NCBI GenBank assembly: GCA_937874195.1
Contig: CALNBM010000045.1
Span: 1-25,818 of the forward strand
Length of the DNA stretch: 25,818 bases
DNA from: an uncultured Clostridia bacterium
GTDB taxonomy: Bacteria > Bacillota > Clostridia > Christensenellales > UBA1242
Reading direction: 5' to 3'
Part shown: piece by piece, positions 14,701-22,583 of the stretch
Position numbering within the stretch: position 1 is the stretch's first letter
How the letters are laid out: each line of letters begins with the position of its first letter
The notes under the pieces: generated by a model
Database searches by the model: none
The model's input: only the letters and a program-made list of their open reading frames with translations
Told to the model about the DNA's origin: nothing
Position numbers and translations under genes: made by a program

Positions 14701-17273
14701 CCGAAAATAATGAATTTGTTTCAAGTACTAGCGGTTCAACTGCTATTAAGATATCATTTTTTGAAAATGCAAAATTTGATGCTATAATAAAAAATAATAA
14801 TTTTATTAAAGGCCAAGGCTATGGAGAAAACACAACTGCTATTTTAGTTGAAGGAAATCAAAACCTTGAAATTGAGGGCAATAATTTTGAAAATACTGAC
14901 GCTAATTTAGGTTGGGAAAAAGCTATAATCTTACAGTCGCCTTTAACTAAAACAGAGTTTTTAAACACACAAGTTGTAAGCGATTATATAGCAAATATTA
15001 TTAATAACACATTTGAAGGTTATATACTTTATAAAGATATTGCCTATGCAGATATAGTGATTTCTTTAATAGAGGAAGAAAATCATTTGGCAAATATTTA
15101 TGTGAACTGCTTAGATAATAATAACATGATTTATGATATTCTAAGAGATAATATAGCAGATGATATTTTCTTTATAAATGAAAATATTATTTTGTCCGCA
15201 AAGTATACAATGGCAACGAATAAAACAGTGGAGCTAACTAAATTTTTATATATTATTGATAATCTTACTATTAGTGAAGGGTGTGTGTTAACCGTTGAAG
15301 GCAATGTTTACTCGTATGGTAATATTGAAAATAATGGAACTATCCTGATTAATGGTGGAGCAATAGAAATTCTAGATAATGTTGTACTCCTTGGTACAAC
15401 TCATGAGCAAAATTTAGGCATTAATATTAGCAAACTAGAATTAGCGCAAACAAGTGTAAACGAGTTTAATTTAACAGGCTTTGCAGTGAGCACGCCGACA
15501 AATGTTGTTATCCGCGATTATATCACGGTAGTAGGCGAATTATATATAGTTGCGTTTAGAGTGTATGAAGGTGTTGAATTTAGCGGACAGGTTTCAAGTT
15601 TAAATCTTTTAGGAACACTAAACTATTACAGCGAAAATGTTGTTGATAACTTTGGATATGTGAGTGTGTTTGTTGATGTTGAATATAATAATGGCGATAT
15701 AATTTTGCAACAAATTGAAATGATTATTGCAAGCGAAATTATAACTATTTCTACTAACGACTTGCAAGCATATTCATATTTAAGCGATAGTGTTTTAAAA
15801 GAAACAACTATTTCTTATGATGCGGATATCAATTCTTTATATTTCCACCTTGAAAAGAACGAAGAAACACAATATAGTGCTAATTACAATGTTTATGGTA
15901 TGGCGATTGAAGAAAATAATGACATAATTAATGGCTATTTTAACAGTGTACATTCCAATCATTTTGTTTCTTTTAAATATTATGTTGGTTTGCAGTATGC
16001 AGGTTGGACTATTCAAGAAAATTGGGCAGTGGATGTGTCGTATGAATATAGGAAATTAGGCGGAACATTAAACAATAAAAAGAACGGATTGGCGTTTCTT
16101 GGAGAAGATGAAAATTATTATAATACTGTGGATGAAAATGGATTTTTAAATTATATTATTGATGTGTGTGTGTTTAATGATTATAGGTCGCTTTTAGCGC
16201 ATGAAAAAGTGAATTTACTTTCTTTTACTGCAACCTTTAATTTAGATGGCAATGATTATGAATTAGTTATGAACACCATGCGAACAGACACAAACAATAT
16301 GATTTTAAAAATGCATAGTTTAGATGTTTATAGCCATTGGTTAGGAATTGAAGTTCGACCAACAAATACAGTTGTTGAAGGAATAAACACAATGAAACTA
16401 TTTGCATCTGCTGGAAATAAACTAGAAGGTGCAATAATAGAAGTTAAAGAAAATGCACAAGTAAAAAACTTAGATGCATTTAAAACCGGCGAAGTTTACG
16501 ATGGTTCAAATTGGTTCTTGCCTATTAGAATTTGGGCAGGACTAGAAAATATTGGAAAAAATGTAAACATAAACATTATTCAATTTGTGGGCAACGAAAA
16601 CGCCAGATATCACTTATACAATAAAGTGTTAAATAATGGGTATATTGAATTTATCGTGGAACTAACCGAGTACGACAATGATTTGAGCAAATTTAATTTA
16701 TCAAGTATTACTATGTCATACACAATTAATGAGGGAGTTGCTATTGATAAAAGTATTGAAATAACTAGTTTAATAAAATACCAAGATAGTCATATTTCTC
16801 CAATAATGAAAAACAATTTATATTTGGGTGTTAATGTAAGTAATTATTTAATAGAATATGATGAAAAAAATGAAAATTATTATAATGTAACAGGGCAAAA
16901 TTTCACAGGTGTGACGACGGAAGAAAATCCGTTAGCATTTGAACATTATAATGCTGTTAAAGGAAATACTGTTGACGCTAGTGGGTACTTTATAGCGTTT
17001 AACGCCTTTGTGGGAGCAAAAAATTTCTATGAAGAAATCACAGTAAATGTTGTTTATAAAGATGCAGGCGGGTTAGTTATTGATAGTCTGACAGAAACAA
17101 GAACGCTGTTTGTTAATGCAATGGGATTTGCAGGTATATTACTTGATGGCATGGTGCAAGATGTGGAAGGAACCAAAACTGCGGGATATAGCACTGCAGA
17201 ACTTGAATTTAAAATTGGCGAAAATGTAGTTAGTGCTTATGAGTTAAATATTTCTAGCGTAGTTTTTATTTAA
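11742..17273 (+). CDS. giant surface lipoprotein with InlB repeats and beta-helix
   Basis: A 1,843-residue predicted exported lipoprotein of unknown function. The signal peptide ends in FSGC, so Cys24 should be lipidated. Order of parts: InlB/Listeria-Bacteroides repeat at 29-95 (ends LYAKW); seven diverged repeats of about 80-103 residues at roughly 98-192, 193-274, 275-369, 370-462, 463-565, 566-661 and 662-748; a second InlB-type repeat at 749-825 (ends LYASW); a right-handed beta-helix-like region from about 827 to 1110, opening with GKTFENLQDAVNN as in pectate-lyase-like folds; then about 700 residues with a recurring G-x-F-(x)n-VG-type motif. No LPXTG or C-terminal membrane helix is present, so the lipid is the only visible anchor. 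The start has an AAAGGAG site 5 bp before the ATG. Adhesion or glycan binding is a guess. No catalytic residues were identified in the beta-helix. Confidence 0.85.
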   Translation: MNKLSRVLVLTFICFMLGISFSGCGKVSYTVSFVSKGGSTVASQTVDENGYVSVPTPPTKDKAIFEGWFSDSNTQFPWDFETMQIKGNTTLYAKWEDISVLNITFEDDTIENYGYELESVSGIKTIEHSQNFSFNLKVDISRLNDESLIVTANGEQLEEDNAIVQGQLKIYTFVLSSVTYHQEIEVSGLTKKTFRAIVESPIGYNIEDFEGYNKDSIKHGDEYKFTVVLQEGYKKQNFEVSSNSEPLTANLDGVFTISNVINNNIITVMGVVKKTYTVTINETRNQESDFTIEKDYNQILHGESYHFTVTINEKYDKTQVEDFISVVINSNNVTPTFIKSGNVYNFSISATSVAGNIFISLNSTTWQENIYVVTLPLNPSGYTITASSHTPIEAGGNAFEVNHLATFVAEITLLEGYQHCRDFRVNFAGTSMSKDVILINGVITITGINSDGELSLQNLSPNQFTAEAADETGYEIISISSASIEEDGQYTFEVSLQDSHELIGEDSMIEYQTYLLDNPYTVGDESYTSTFGTVNLVCNSEGVNRFTISHVTGNLKIKLTNIKIKEYNITLPDNGTNVGFTLSSEILPNEYGKYVIPHGQSFTFTATLNSEYSLAIHDIKIDIDGQEFYPSDKDVNNAIATFKIINIKRNMVVSVINALKNEFEVRFNAFVTRNGKLVQGRFINHTESGYIDEFTYSVIVQRNTNATPPLIDNIELPAGYKLSSSAWIGNFQNVNSDLNISANFIPENYKISYVLANGINHPDNINTPDERKNFTIEDVDNGLILKDATRAQYTFAGWFKDADKTIKLIDNKIESIGNITLYASWVLEVGAGKTFENLQDAVNNSNAFDTILIYDGIYNKGANFNHSLKLIAAPNNLAVVFNVEQSNLYQYGSIRYAFGYSNTSVKINVTIENISIIVPITANVHGVYLCNANLFMCGVEVSGGQYAVRTTGNYDSVIIEQCTFNGLLGNGASIWVNTFAQSTIFKAENNEFVSSTSGSTAIKISFFENAKFDAIIKNNNFIKGQGYGENTTAILVEGNQNLEIEGNNFENTDANLGWEKAIILQSPLTKTEFLNTQVVSDYIANIINNTFEGYILYKDIAYADIVISLIEEENHLANIYVNCLDNNNMIYDILRDNIADDIFFINENIILSAKYTMATNKTVELTKFLYIIDNLTISEGCVLTVEGNVYSYGNIENNGTILINGGAIEILDNVVLLGTTHEQNLGINISKLELAQTSVNEFNLTGFAVSTPTNVVIRDYITVVGELYIVAFRVYEGVEFSGQVSSLNLLGTLNYYSENVVDNFGYVSVFVDVEYNNGDIILQQIEMIIASEIITISTNDLQAYSYLSDSVLKETTISYDADINSLYFHLEKNEETQYSANYNVYGMAIEENNDIINGYFNSVHSNHFVSFKYYVGLQYAGWTIQENWAVDVSYEYRKLGGTLNNKKNGLAFLGEDENYYNTVDENGFLNYIIDVCVFNDYRSLLAHEKVNLLSFTATFNLDGNDYELVMNTMRTDTNNMILKMHSLDVYSHWLGIEVRPTNTVVEGINTMKLFASAGNKLEGAIIEVKENAQVKNLDAFKTGEVYDGSNWFLPIRIWAGLENIGKNVNINIIQFVGNENARYHLYNKVLNNGYIEFIVELTEYDNDLSKFNLSSITMSYTINEGVAIDKSIEITSLIKYQDSHISPIMKNNLYLGVNVSNYLIEYDEKNENYYNVTGQNFTGVTTEENPLAFEHYNAVKGNTVDASGYFIAFNAFVGAKNFYEEITVNVVYKDAGGLVIDSLTETRTLFVNAMGFAGILLDGMVQDVEGTKTAGYSTAELEFKIGENVVSAYELNISSVVFI
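11826..12026 (+). repeat. InlB B-repeat type module, copy 1 (in the lipoprotein)
   Basis: Residues 29-95 start YTVSFVSKGGS and end GNTTLYAKW, with the P-x-x-P-T-K and F-E-G-W-F landmarks of the Listeria-Bacteroides repeat (Flg_new family). It directly follows the lipidated cysteine. Confidence 0.85.
12027..13985 (+). repeat. seven diverged ~90-residue repeats (in the lipoprotein)
   Basis: Each unit, about 80-103 residues, tends to begin with an aromatic/beta strand (TFRAIV, TYTVTI, IYVVTL, QFTAEA, EYNITL, EFEVRF). A GY-x-I-like strand and an HG-x-x-(Y/F)-x-F-x-V stretch follow, and the unit closes with a hydrophobic strand before the next. They are too diverged to show at the DNA level, so this is an old duplication. 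The family was not recognised; an all-beta sandwich fold is inferred. Confidence 0.65.
13986..14216 (+). repeat. InlB B-repeat type module, copy 2 (in the lipoprotein)
   Basis: Residues 749-825 start YKISYVLANG and end NITLYASW with a TFAGWF core. Together with copy 1 it brackets the seven-repeat block. Confidence 0.8.
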
Positions 17274-17605
17274 ATGCTGAACCATATAACTTTTAAAGTT
17301 TAAGAATATTATTAAAAAAATAGTGTTTTGTTAAAAAATATAACACTATTTTTTAAAACATAAAATTTCTTAACGGAAAAACGCTAGTTATGTGGTAAGA
17401 TAAAAGTGAAGAATTTTGTTTATTAAAATAAAGATAATGTGAATTTTAAAAACATACATTAAAAAATTAAACAATGTTAGCAAAAGTAATTTAGTTTTAT
17501 AATAAAAGTTTAAAGATATAGAAAGTGAAATTTTTTATAATAAATATAAATAGATAGAAAAGTTCAAAAAATATTTATAGAGAGTTTAAAAAGGAAAAGT
17601 ATTTA
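17274..17605. other. intergenic gap, giant lipoprotein to polA
   Basis: A 332-bp AT-rich gap. It contains the lipoprotein terminator at 17314-17354 and, nearer polA, a consensus TATAAT at 17498-17503 with only a poor -35 (TGTTAG, 17 bp upstream) that could start polA transcription. Nothing else was recognised. Confidence 0.5.
17314..17354 (+). terminator. intrinsic terminator of the giant lipoprotein gene
   Basis: A 13-bp AT-rich stem pairs 17315-17327 with 17342-17354. Its 3' arm ends in six T residues. The reverse strand also reads into T residues, so it could act both ways. Confidence 0.75.
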
Positions 17606-20164
17606 ATGAAAAAATTTTTAATAATTGATGGAAATAATATTGCGTTTAGAGCTTATTATGCATTACCTAATTTAAAAACACTATTGGGCGAGCCAACTAG
17701 CGTGCTTTATGGTTTCACGAATATTTTAGTTAAAATAATAAAGGAAGTGTGTCCCGATTATATTGCAATAGCTTTTGATAAAGGCAGGCAAACTTTTAGG
17801 CATAGAATGTATAGTGATTATAAGATAACACGCACTCCAACTCCCGACGATTTTATTGTTCAAATGCCAAAATTAAAAGAATTATTATCCGCGATGAAAA
17901 TACCAATTTTGGAAGAAGAAGAAATTGAAGCAGATGATATTATTGGGATTTTATCACGCGCTTTCAACACAAAAAACATTCTTCTCTCCGCCGATAAAGA
18001 TTTATTTCAATTAATAAATAATAATACTTATGTTATAACGCCCAAAAATGGTGTTAGCGAAACTGTTAAGGTGGATGCGGAAAAATTATACGAAATGTAT
18101 GAACTAGAACCCAGGCAAATAATAGAATTAAAAGCACTCATGGGAGACAGTTCTGACAATATTCCCGGAGTCAAAGGTGTGGGAGAAAAAACTGCGCTTA
18201 CGCTTCTTTCAAAATATAATTCCCTTGATAATCTGTATGCTAATATTGAAGAAATCACGGGTAAGTTACAAGAAAAATTATTAGCTGATAAAGAAAAAGC
18301 ATATTTATCTAAAATGCTTGCAACTATAAATTTGAGTTATCAAAAAAAGTTTAATTTAGAAGATTTTAAACTGCAGTTTCCTTTTGGAAAAGAAGTGCAA
18401 CAGTTTTTTTTAAAATATCAGTTTAATGCTCTCCTTAAACGAACAGATTTATTTAGCGAAGAAATTGAAATAACACACGAAAAAGAAACGCGAATAGAAG
18501 TTATAAACATTAAAGGCGAAAAAGAAATTAATGCGCTTGTGAAAAATTGCTTAATAAGAACCGAACTCCCTATATTTTTAAATAAAAATGCTATGCATGT
18601 ATATATGAATAATAAAGAATATATCATAAGTTTTGATGCTGACTTATTTTCTGTAACAAATGATTTTGACAGTACCTTGCAAGCGTTTAAAAAAGTTTTT
18701 GAAAGTGAAGAAATTAAAAAAGTGGTTTTTGATGCAAAAAAGTTTAAGCACATTTTAAGTAAAAGTAACATTAATTTAAACTGCGTGCACTTTGATGTTT
18801 TACTTGCCAGATATTTAATTTTTTCAGGAACACGAAGTGAAGCGTCTTATGAAGATGTGTTAAAAGAAAATGTTCTAACTAAAAATTATTTTGCTTATTA
18901 TTTATTACAATTAAAAAATAAATTTTCCGCTCTTTTAAAAAAGCACGAATTGGAAACCTTATATAACGAAATTGAATTGCCGTTGGTGGAAGTGCTTTTC
19001 AGTATGGAAAAAGCAGGATTTAGTATTGATAGGGAAGAATTAACTGCCTTAAAAGTTAAGTATGGACAGCAATTAGAGTATTTAACAAAAACCATTTATA
19101 ATCTTGCTGGTATGGAATTTAATATTAATAGCCCTAAACAACTTTCTGAAGTGTTGTTTAAAAAATTAGGACTGCGTTCGTATAATAATAAAAAACTAAG
19201 CACTAATGTGAATGTTCTAAATGATATAATGTACCAGCATGAAATAGTGCCACTAATTTTGGAATACAGGCAAATAGGCAAACTTTATTCCACTTATATA
19301 TGTGCGTTTGAACAACTGGTTGACAAACAAACGAGCAAAATTCACACAGTCTTTCATCAGGCATTAACTTCCACGGGCAGACTTAGCAGTAGTGAGCCTA
19401 ATCTACAAAATATCCCTGTTAGAACGGAAGAAGGCCGAAATATTCGAAAACTTTTTATTTCTAGTTTTGAAAATGGCAAAATAATTAGTGCAGATTATAA
19501 TCAAATAGAACTTAGGCTACTAGCAGACTTTTCCAACGATTTAAACCTGATAAGTGCGTATAACAATAACGAGGATATTCACACAAGAACAGCAAGTGAA
19601 ATTTTTAATATTCCATTAAAGGAAGTTACTCCCGATTTAAGGAAGAGTGCAAAGGCGATAAACTTTGGAATTATTTACGGAATTAGTGATTATGGACTTA
19701 GTCAAAACATAGGAGGCACACGAAAAGATGCTTCCGAATTTATAAAAATGTATTTTGAAAAATATCCAAATGTGGATAAATATATGAAAAGCAATGTGGA
19801 GTTTTGCAAAGAACACGGCTATGTTAAAACCTATTTTGGTAGAATTAGAAACATTCCTGAAATTTCCAGTAGCAATAAAAATTTGCAAAATTTCGGAGAG
19901 CGTGCGGCTATGAACATGCCTCTTCAAGGAACGGCAAGTGATATCATTAAACTGGCGATGATTAGAGTTCACAATGCACTAGAAAAGCAAGGATTAAAAA
20001 GCAAACTAATTTTACAAGTGCATGACGAACTTATTGTGGATACGAAAGAAAATGAAATTGATGCTGTTAAAAATATTTTAAAACAAGAAATGGAAAAAGT
20101 GGTTAGATTAAAAGTGCAGTTAATAACATCTATTTCTGTTGGCGATTCATGGTTTGAGGCGTAA
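17606..20164 (+). CDS. polA: DNA polymerase I
   Basis: Predicted DNA polymerase I for Okazaki-fragment processing and repair synthesis. The N-terminal 5' nuclease domain (about 1-290) has IIDGNNIAFRAYYAL, IEADDIIG, SADKDLFQL and GDSSDNIPGVKGVGEKTA. The middle domain (about 300-480) lacks the DxE and other acidic proofreading motifs, so 3'-5' exonuclease activity is probably lost, as in Bacillus and Taq enzymes. The polymerase domain has motif A with D630 and E635, motif B with R679, K683, F687 and Y691, and motif C HDE with D807 and E808. Motif A reads DYNQIELR instead of the near-universal DYSQIELR (S to N at 632). At 852 residues it is a little short for the family. The ATG follows AAAAAGG at about 10 nt. 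coaE, often next to polA in Firmicutes, is about 17 kb away here. Confidence 0.97.
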   Translation: MKKFLIIDGNNIAFRAYYALPNLKTLLGEPTSVLYGFTNILVKIIKEVCPDYIAIAFDKGRQTFRHRMYSDYKITRTPTPDDFIVQMPKLKELLSAMKIPILEEEEIEADDIIGILSRAFNTKNILLSADKDLFQLINNNTYVITPKNGVSETVKVDAEKLYEMYELEPRQIIELKALMGDSSDNIPGVKGVGEKTALTLLSKYNSLDNLYANIEEITGKLQEKLLADKEKAYLSKMLATINLSYQKKFNLEDFKLQFPFGKEVQQFFLKYQFNALLKRTDLFSEEIEITHEKETRIEVINIKGEKEINALVKNCLIRTELPIFLNKNAMHVYMNNKEYIISFDADLFSVTNDFDSTLQAFKKVFESEEIKKVVFDAKKFKHILSKSNINLNCVHFDVLLARYLIFSGTRSEASYEDVLKENVLTKNYFAYYLLQLKNKFSALLKKHELETLYNEIELPLVEVLFSMEKAGFSIDREELTALKVKYGQQLEYLTKTIYNLAGMEFNINSPKQLSEVLFKKLGLRSYNNKKLSTNVNVLNDIMYQHEIVPLILEYRQIGKLYSTYICAFEQLVDKQTSKIHTVFHQALTSTGRLSSSEPNLQNIPVRTEEGRNIRKLFISSFENGKIISADYNQIELRLLADFSNDLNLISAYNNNEDIHTRTASEIFNIPLKEVTPDLRKSAKAINFGIIYGISDYGLSQNIGGTRKDASEFIKMYFEKYPNVDKYMKSNVEFCKEHGYVKTYFGRIRNIPEISSSNKNLQNFGERAAMNMPLQGTASDIIKLAMIRVHNALEKQGLKSKLILQVHDELIVDTKENEIDAVKNILKQEMEKVVRLKVQLITSISVGDSWFEA

Positions 20165-20307
20165 GAATAATGTGAAGTTAAAAAACTTAAACACGAAAAT
20201 ATTATTCCACACTGTAAGTTGCTATTTTCAATTCCAACAAAAAGTTTTGTTTAATTCAAAAAATATAATATAGTGTTATTAAAAAGAAAAATAAAAGGAG
20301 AAAAAAA

Positions 20308-20847
20308 ATGAAATTTAAAAACTCAAAAACATACAAAAATATGAAAGAAGCTTTTGCTGGTGAATCACAAGCAAGAACTAAATATAGTTATTATGCTTCG
20401 AAAGCAAAAAAAGAAGGATATCAACAAATTGCTGCAATATTTGAAGAAACTGCGGCCAATGAACAAGAGCATGCGAAACTTTGGTTTAAAGCAATGCATG
20501 ATAACGATGTTCCAACAACAATCGAAAACTTGCTAGATGCTGCCGTGGGCGAAAATAGCGAATGGACAGAAATGTATAAAAGAATGGCTAAAGAAGCAAG
20601 AGAAGAAGGTTATGAAAAGTTTGCACAACAATTTGAAGGTGTTGCGAATATTGAAAAAACACATGAAGAGAGATTTATTAATCTATTAGAAAATATTAAA
20701 AACGGTGCAGTGTTTCAAAAAGAAAAAAGTATAGAGTGGAAATGTAGAAACTGCGGACATATTCATGTTGGCAATTACGCTCCGGAACTTTGCCCAGTTT
20801 GTGATCATCCTCAAGCATTTTTTGAAGTTCGAGAAAAAAATTATTAA
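20308..20847 (+). CDS. rbr: rubrerythrin
   Basis: Predicted rubrerythrin, a di-iron peroxidase that reduces hydrogen peroxide in the cytosol of anaerobes with electrons from rubredoxin or NAD(P)H partners. The N-terminal ferritin-like four-helix domain carries the iron ligands: E19, the E52/H55 pair (ANEQEH), E82 and E85 (GENSEW), and the E116/H119 pair (EKTHEE). The C-terminal rubredoxin-like domain has C146/C149 and C162/C165 (CRNCG and CPVC), which would bind a single iron. At 179 residues the length is slightly under the usual 190. An AAAAGGAG site precedes the ATG by 7-8 nt. It stands alone; no rubredoxin or reductase gene is adjacent. A TATAAT-like element lies around 20266, without a well-placed -35. 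The organism is therefore likely anaerobic or microaerophilic. Confidence 0.95.
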   Translation: MKFKNSKTYKNMKEAFAGESQARTKYSYYASKAKKEGYQQIAAIFEETAANEQEHAKLWFKAMHDNDVPTTIENLLDAAVGENSEWTEMYKRMAKEAREEGYEKFAQQFEGVANIEKTHEERFINLLENIKNGAVFQKEKSIEWKCRNCGHIHVGNYAPELCPVCDHPQAFFEVREKNY

Positions 20848-21186
20848 AATTAGTTTTAAAAAAACAGATAATAAAGTTTTTTGTTCTTTGTTAAATAATT
20901 TTATTATTATATTTTTTCAATAAATTGTATTCACTATTTTATATTGATGATATAATATTTGTTAATATTTTGTTTTTTTGCAACTACTATTTTAATATTA
21001 TAAAAGTGTTTATTTTAAAGTTTACGTAAAAATAAAATCTTTTTTTGCTCTTTACACAATAAAAAATATATTTTATAACAATCTTGGTTATTCAAATCAA
21101 TATAAAGAGTCATCTTAACATCATGGTTTACTCTTAAATAAAAAAAACTAAAATTAATTTTAGTTTTTTATGTTTTATACAGCATT
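20848..21186. other. convergent intergenic region rbr / membrane protein
   Basis: A 339-bp, very AT-rich gap. After rbr only AT-only inverted repeats are seen (near 20892-20915), none a convincing terminator. At the far end is the palindromic terminator of the membrane-protein gene. A 6-bp inverted repeat, AAGAGT/ACTCTT, spans 21103-21136 with a long loop and has no clear meaning. Confidence 0.45.
21141..21169 (-). terminator. bidirectional palindromic terminator
   Basis: A near-perfect palindrome centred at 21155/21156 (CTAAAA-TTAA-TTTTAG core) is flanked by A residues on one side and T residues on the other. It gives a T-run on both strands. It lies 18 bp past the stop of the minus-strand membrane protein and may also catch rbr transcripts. 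Confidence 0.7.
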
Positions 21187-21708
21187 TTAAATTTTCTTAT
21201 TAGGTCTTTTAAATTTATTATATGCAGTAGTTTTAAAGATGCATTGAACAATAGGAATTAAAGTTAAGTAGCCGGCAAACATAATAATTGGCGAAAGGTT
21301 GTTTGCGTTAAAACCATGAGTAACTAGATAAAAAACTAAAAATGCTATGCCGAAACTAGCCAACATAATTAGTATAATGCCGTAAAACATTAAAAATGTT
21401 TTGTATAAAATTGCCATAAAAGAGTTTCGTTGAATGGATGGGATAAACATAATTAAACTTAAAATAACATCAATTATTGCTAAGCAAAAAATAAAATACA
21501 TACTAAAAACAAACATTTCACCAAGTGTGGGGTAAGGAACTTGCGATAAAAAAGCTAGTTGAAATTGATTGTAATTTTTACCAAACAAAAGACCAAACGC
21601 AGTAAGGTTGGAAGATAAGTTAATGTAAAAGAATGAAAGAACAGTAAGCGAAGAAAGTATTAAAATAAATAAATTTATTGTGCTTGGAAACTTGCGCAGT
21701 GTTTTCAT
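21187..21708 (-). CDS. four-helix integral membrane protein, unknown
   Basis: Not recognised. The 173-residue product starts with a short basic N-terminus (MKTLRKFPS). It has four predicted membrane helices at about 12-30, 65-89, 104-130 and 138-158, and ends in a basic tail (YNKFKRPNKKI), which suggests both ends are cytoplasmic. The 31-64 loop would be outside and has no cysteines or metal motif. No enzyme or transporter signature is visible. The gene is supported by an excellent ribosome site (AAGGAGGA, about 4 nt before the ATG), by its codon-like composition and by a terminator just past the stop. It diverges from the YyaC-like gene across a 209-bp gap, so a shared regulatory region is possible but unproven. 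It could be a small sporulation or envelope membrane protein. Confidence 0.75.
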   Translation of the reverse strand: MKTLRKFPSTINLFILILSSLTVLSFFYINLSSNLTAFGLLFGKNYNQFQLAFLSQVPYPTLGEMFVFSMYFIFCLAIIDVILSLIMFIPSIQRNSFMAILYKTFLMFYGIILIMLASFGIAFLVFYLVTHGFNANNLSPIIMFAGYLTLIPIVQCIFKTTAYNKFKRPNKKI

Positions 21709-21833
21709 ATCTTCCTCCTTTTTAAGGTTAATCGTTTGCGATAAGTTTAAAGAAAACTTTTTTATATCTTAAAGTTTAATTTTTAAAAAAATCAACTAAA
21801 TTAAAGTTTTTTTGCGTAAAAATTGATGAGTTT

Positions 21834-21860
21834 TGTTAGTATACAACAACTTGTATAAAA
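21834..21860 (+). promoter_or_regulatory. possible promoter of the YyaC-like gene
   Basis: TTGTTA at 21834-21839 and TATAAA at 21855-21860 are 15 bp apart, shorter than ideal. It is the best candidate before the YyaC-like gene. A sporulation sigma site cannot be excluded. Confidence 0.3.
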
Positions 21861-21917
21861 TTGCAAGCATTATTTTAGTAACTGTTTAAAAGTGCAAAAA
21901 CAAGTCAATAAATATGT

Positions 21918-22448
21918 ATGAAGCAAATTGATTATTTAACCGCAAACAATAATAATGACATAGTTTTAGAAATAGCTTTTCAATTATTAGCAACTAATTT
22001 ATTGCCTGTGATTATTTGCGTCGGGGAAAAGCATTCCACTGATATGTTTTCAAAACTGGTAGCAGAATTATTAATCAAAAAATATGCAATAAGAGCGTAT
22101 GTTTATGGAAGAAGCGAAAATCCTATAACTCATAATAACTTAGATAGCGCTGTTTCTTTCATTAGTAATAAACACAAAGGTAGCAAGGTTTTTGTGGTTT
22201 TTTCCAAAGTTGACAGCATGGAAAAAGGGTCAATTTTGTATTACGGCAAGGGGAAAGTGTTTATTAATTCTAGTGCTTTTGGCGACTACTCGCTTATGAC
22301 ATTTTTTAATCGTACTCCTCTTTTAATCGGTTGGGAAAAGCAAAAACAGTTTAAACTTGCTGGCTTTATTGCTCACTCGCTTTATCTTGGAATTTCATAT
22401 GCAGATGCCATTAAAAATCATGTAACACAAAAAAATACGACTGCATAA
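21918..22448 (+). CDS. diverged YyaC / DUF1256 family protein
   Basis: A 176-residue protein that fits the YyaC family (DUF1256), relatives of the GPR spore protease found in endospore formers. The evidence is fold-like order: PVIICVGEKHSTD at 30-42 matches the family's (x)IVCIGTDRSTGD; VYGRSENPITHNNLDSAV matches the VYGTL-NP-HA-NL segment; and a VVF...SILYYGKGKVFINS stretch sits where relatives have DACLG...VG-I-V-G. In this copy the TDRSTGD acid cluster has become EKHSTD and the DA of the second motif is gone, so protease-like catalysis is doubtful. No Shine-Dalgarno is visible before the ATG at 21918, and no alternative start is better. Family membership is judged by eye from motif order and is less sure than for the other named genes. 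Confidence 0.6.
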   Translation: MKQIDYLTANNNNDIVLEIAFQLLATNLLPVIICVGEKHSTDMFSKLVAELLIKKYAIRAYVYGRSENPITHNNLDSAVSFISNKHKGSKVFVVFSKVDSMEKGSILYYGKGKVFINSSAFGDYSLMTFFNRTPLLIGWEKQKQFKLAGFIAHSLYLGISYADAIKNHVTQKNTTA

Positions 22449-22550
22449 TATGAGGTGTAAGAGCGAATCACTTAATTTTGAAAAAAATCTGGTAAGTTTG
22501 AATATTGCTCTTTCCCTTTATCTCAACCTTTAAGGGTTGTTAATATATTT

Positions 22551-22583
22551 GGGTTGCTTTATCAAAAGGCAATCCATTTTTTT
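22551..22583 (+). terminator. intrinsic terminator of the YyaC-like gene
   Basis: An 8-bp stem with two G-T pairs joins 22551-22558 to 22568-22575 and is followed by a run of seven T residues. It lies about 100 bp after the stop. Confidence 0.6.
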
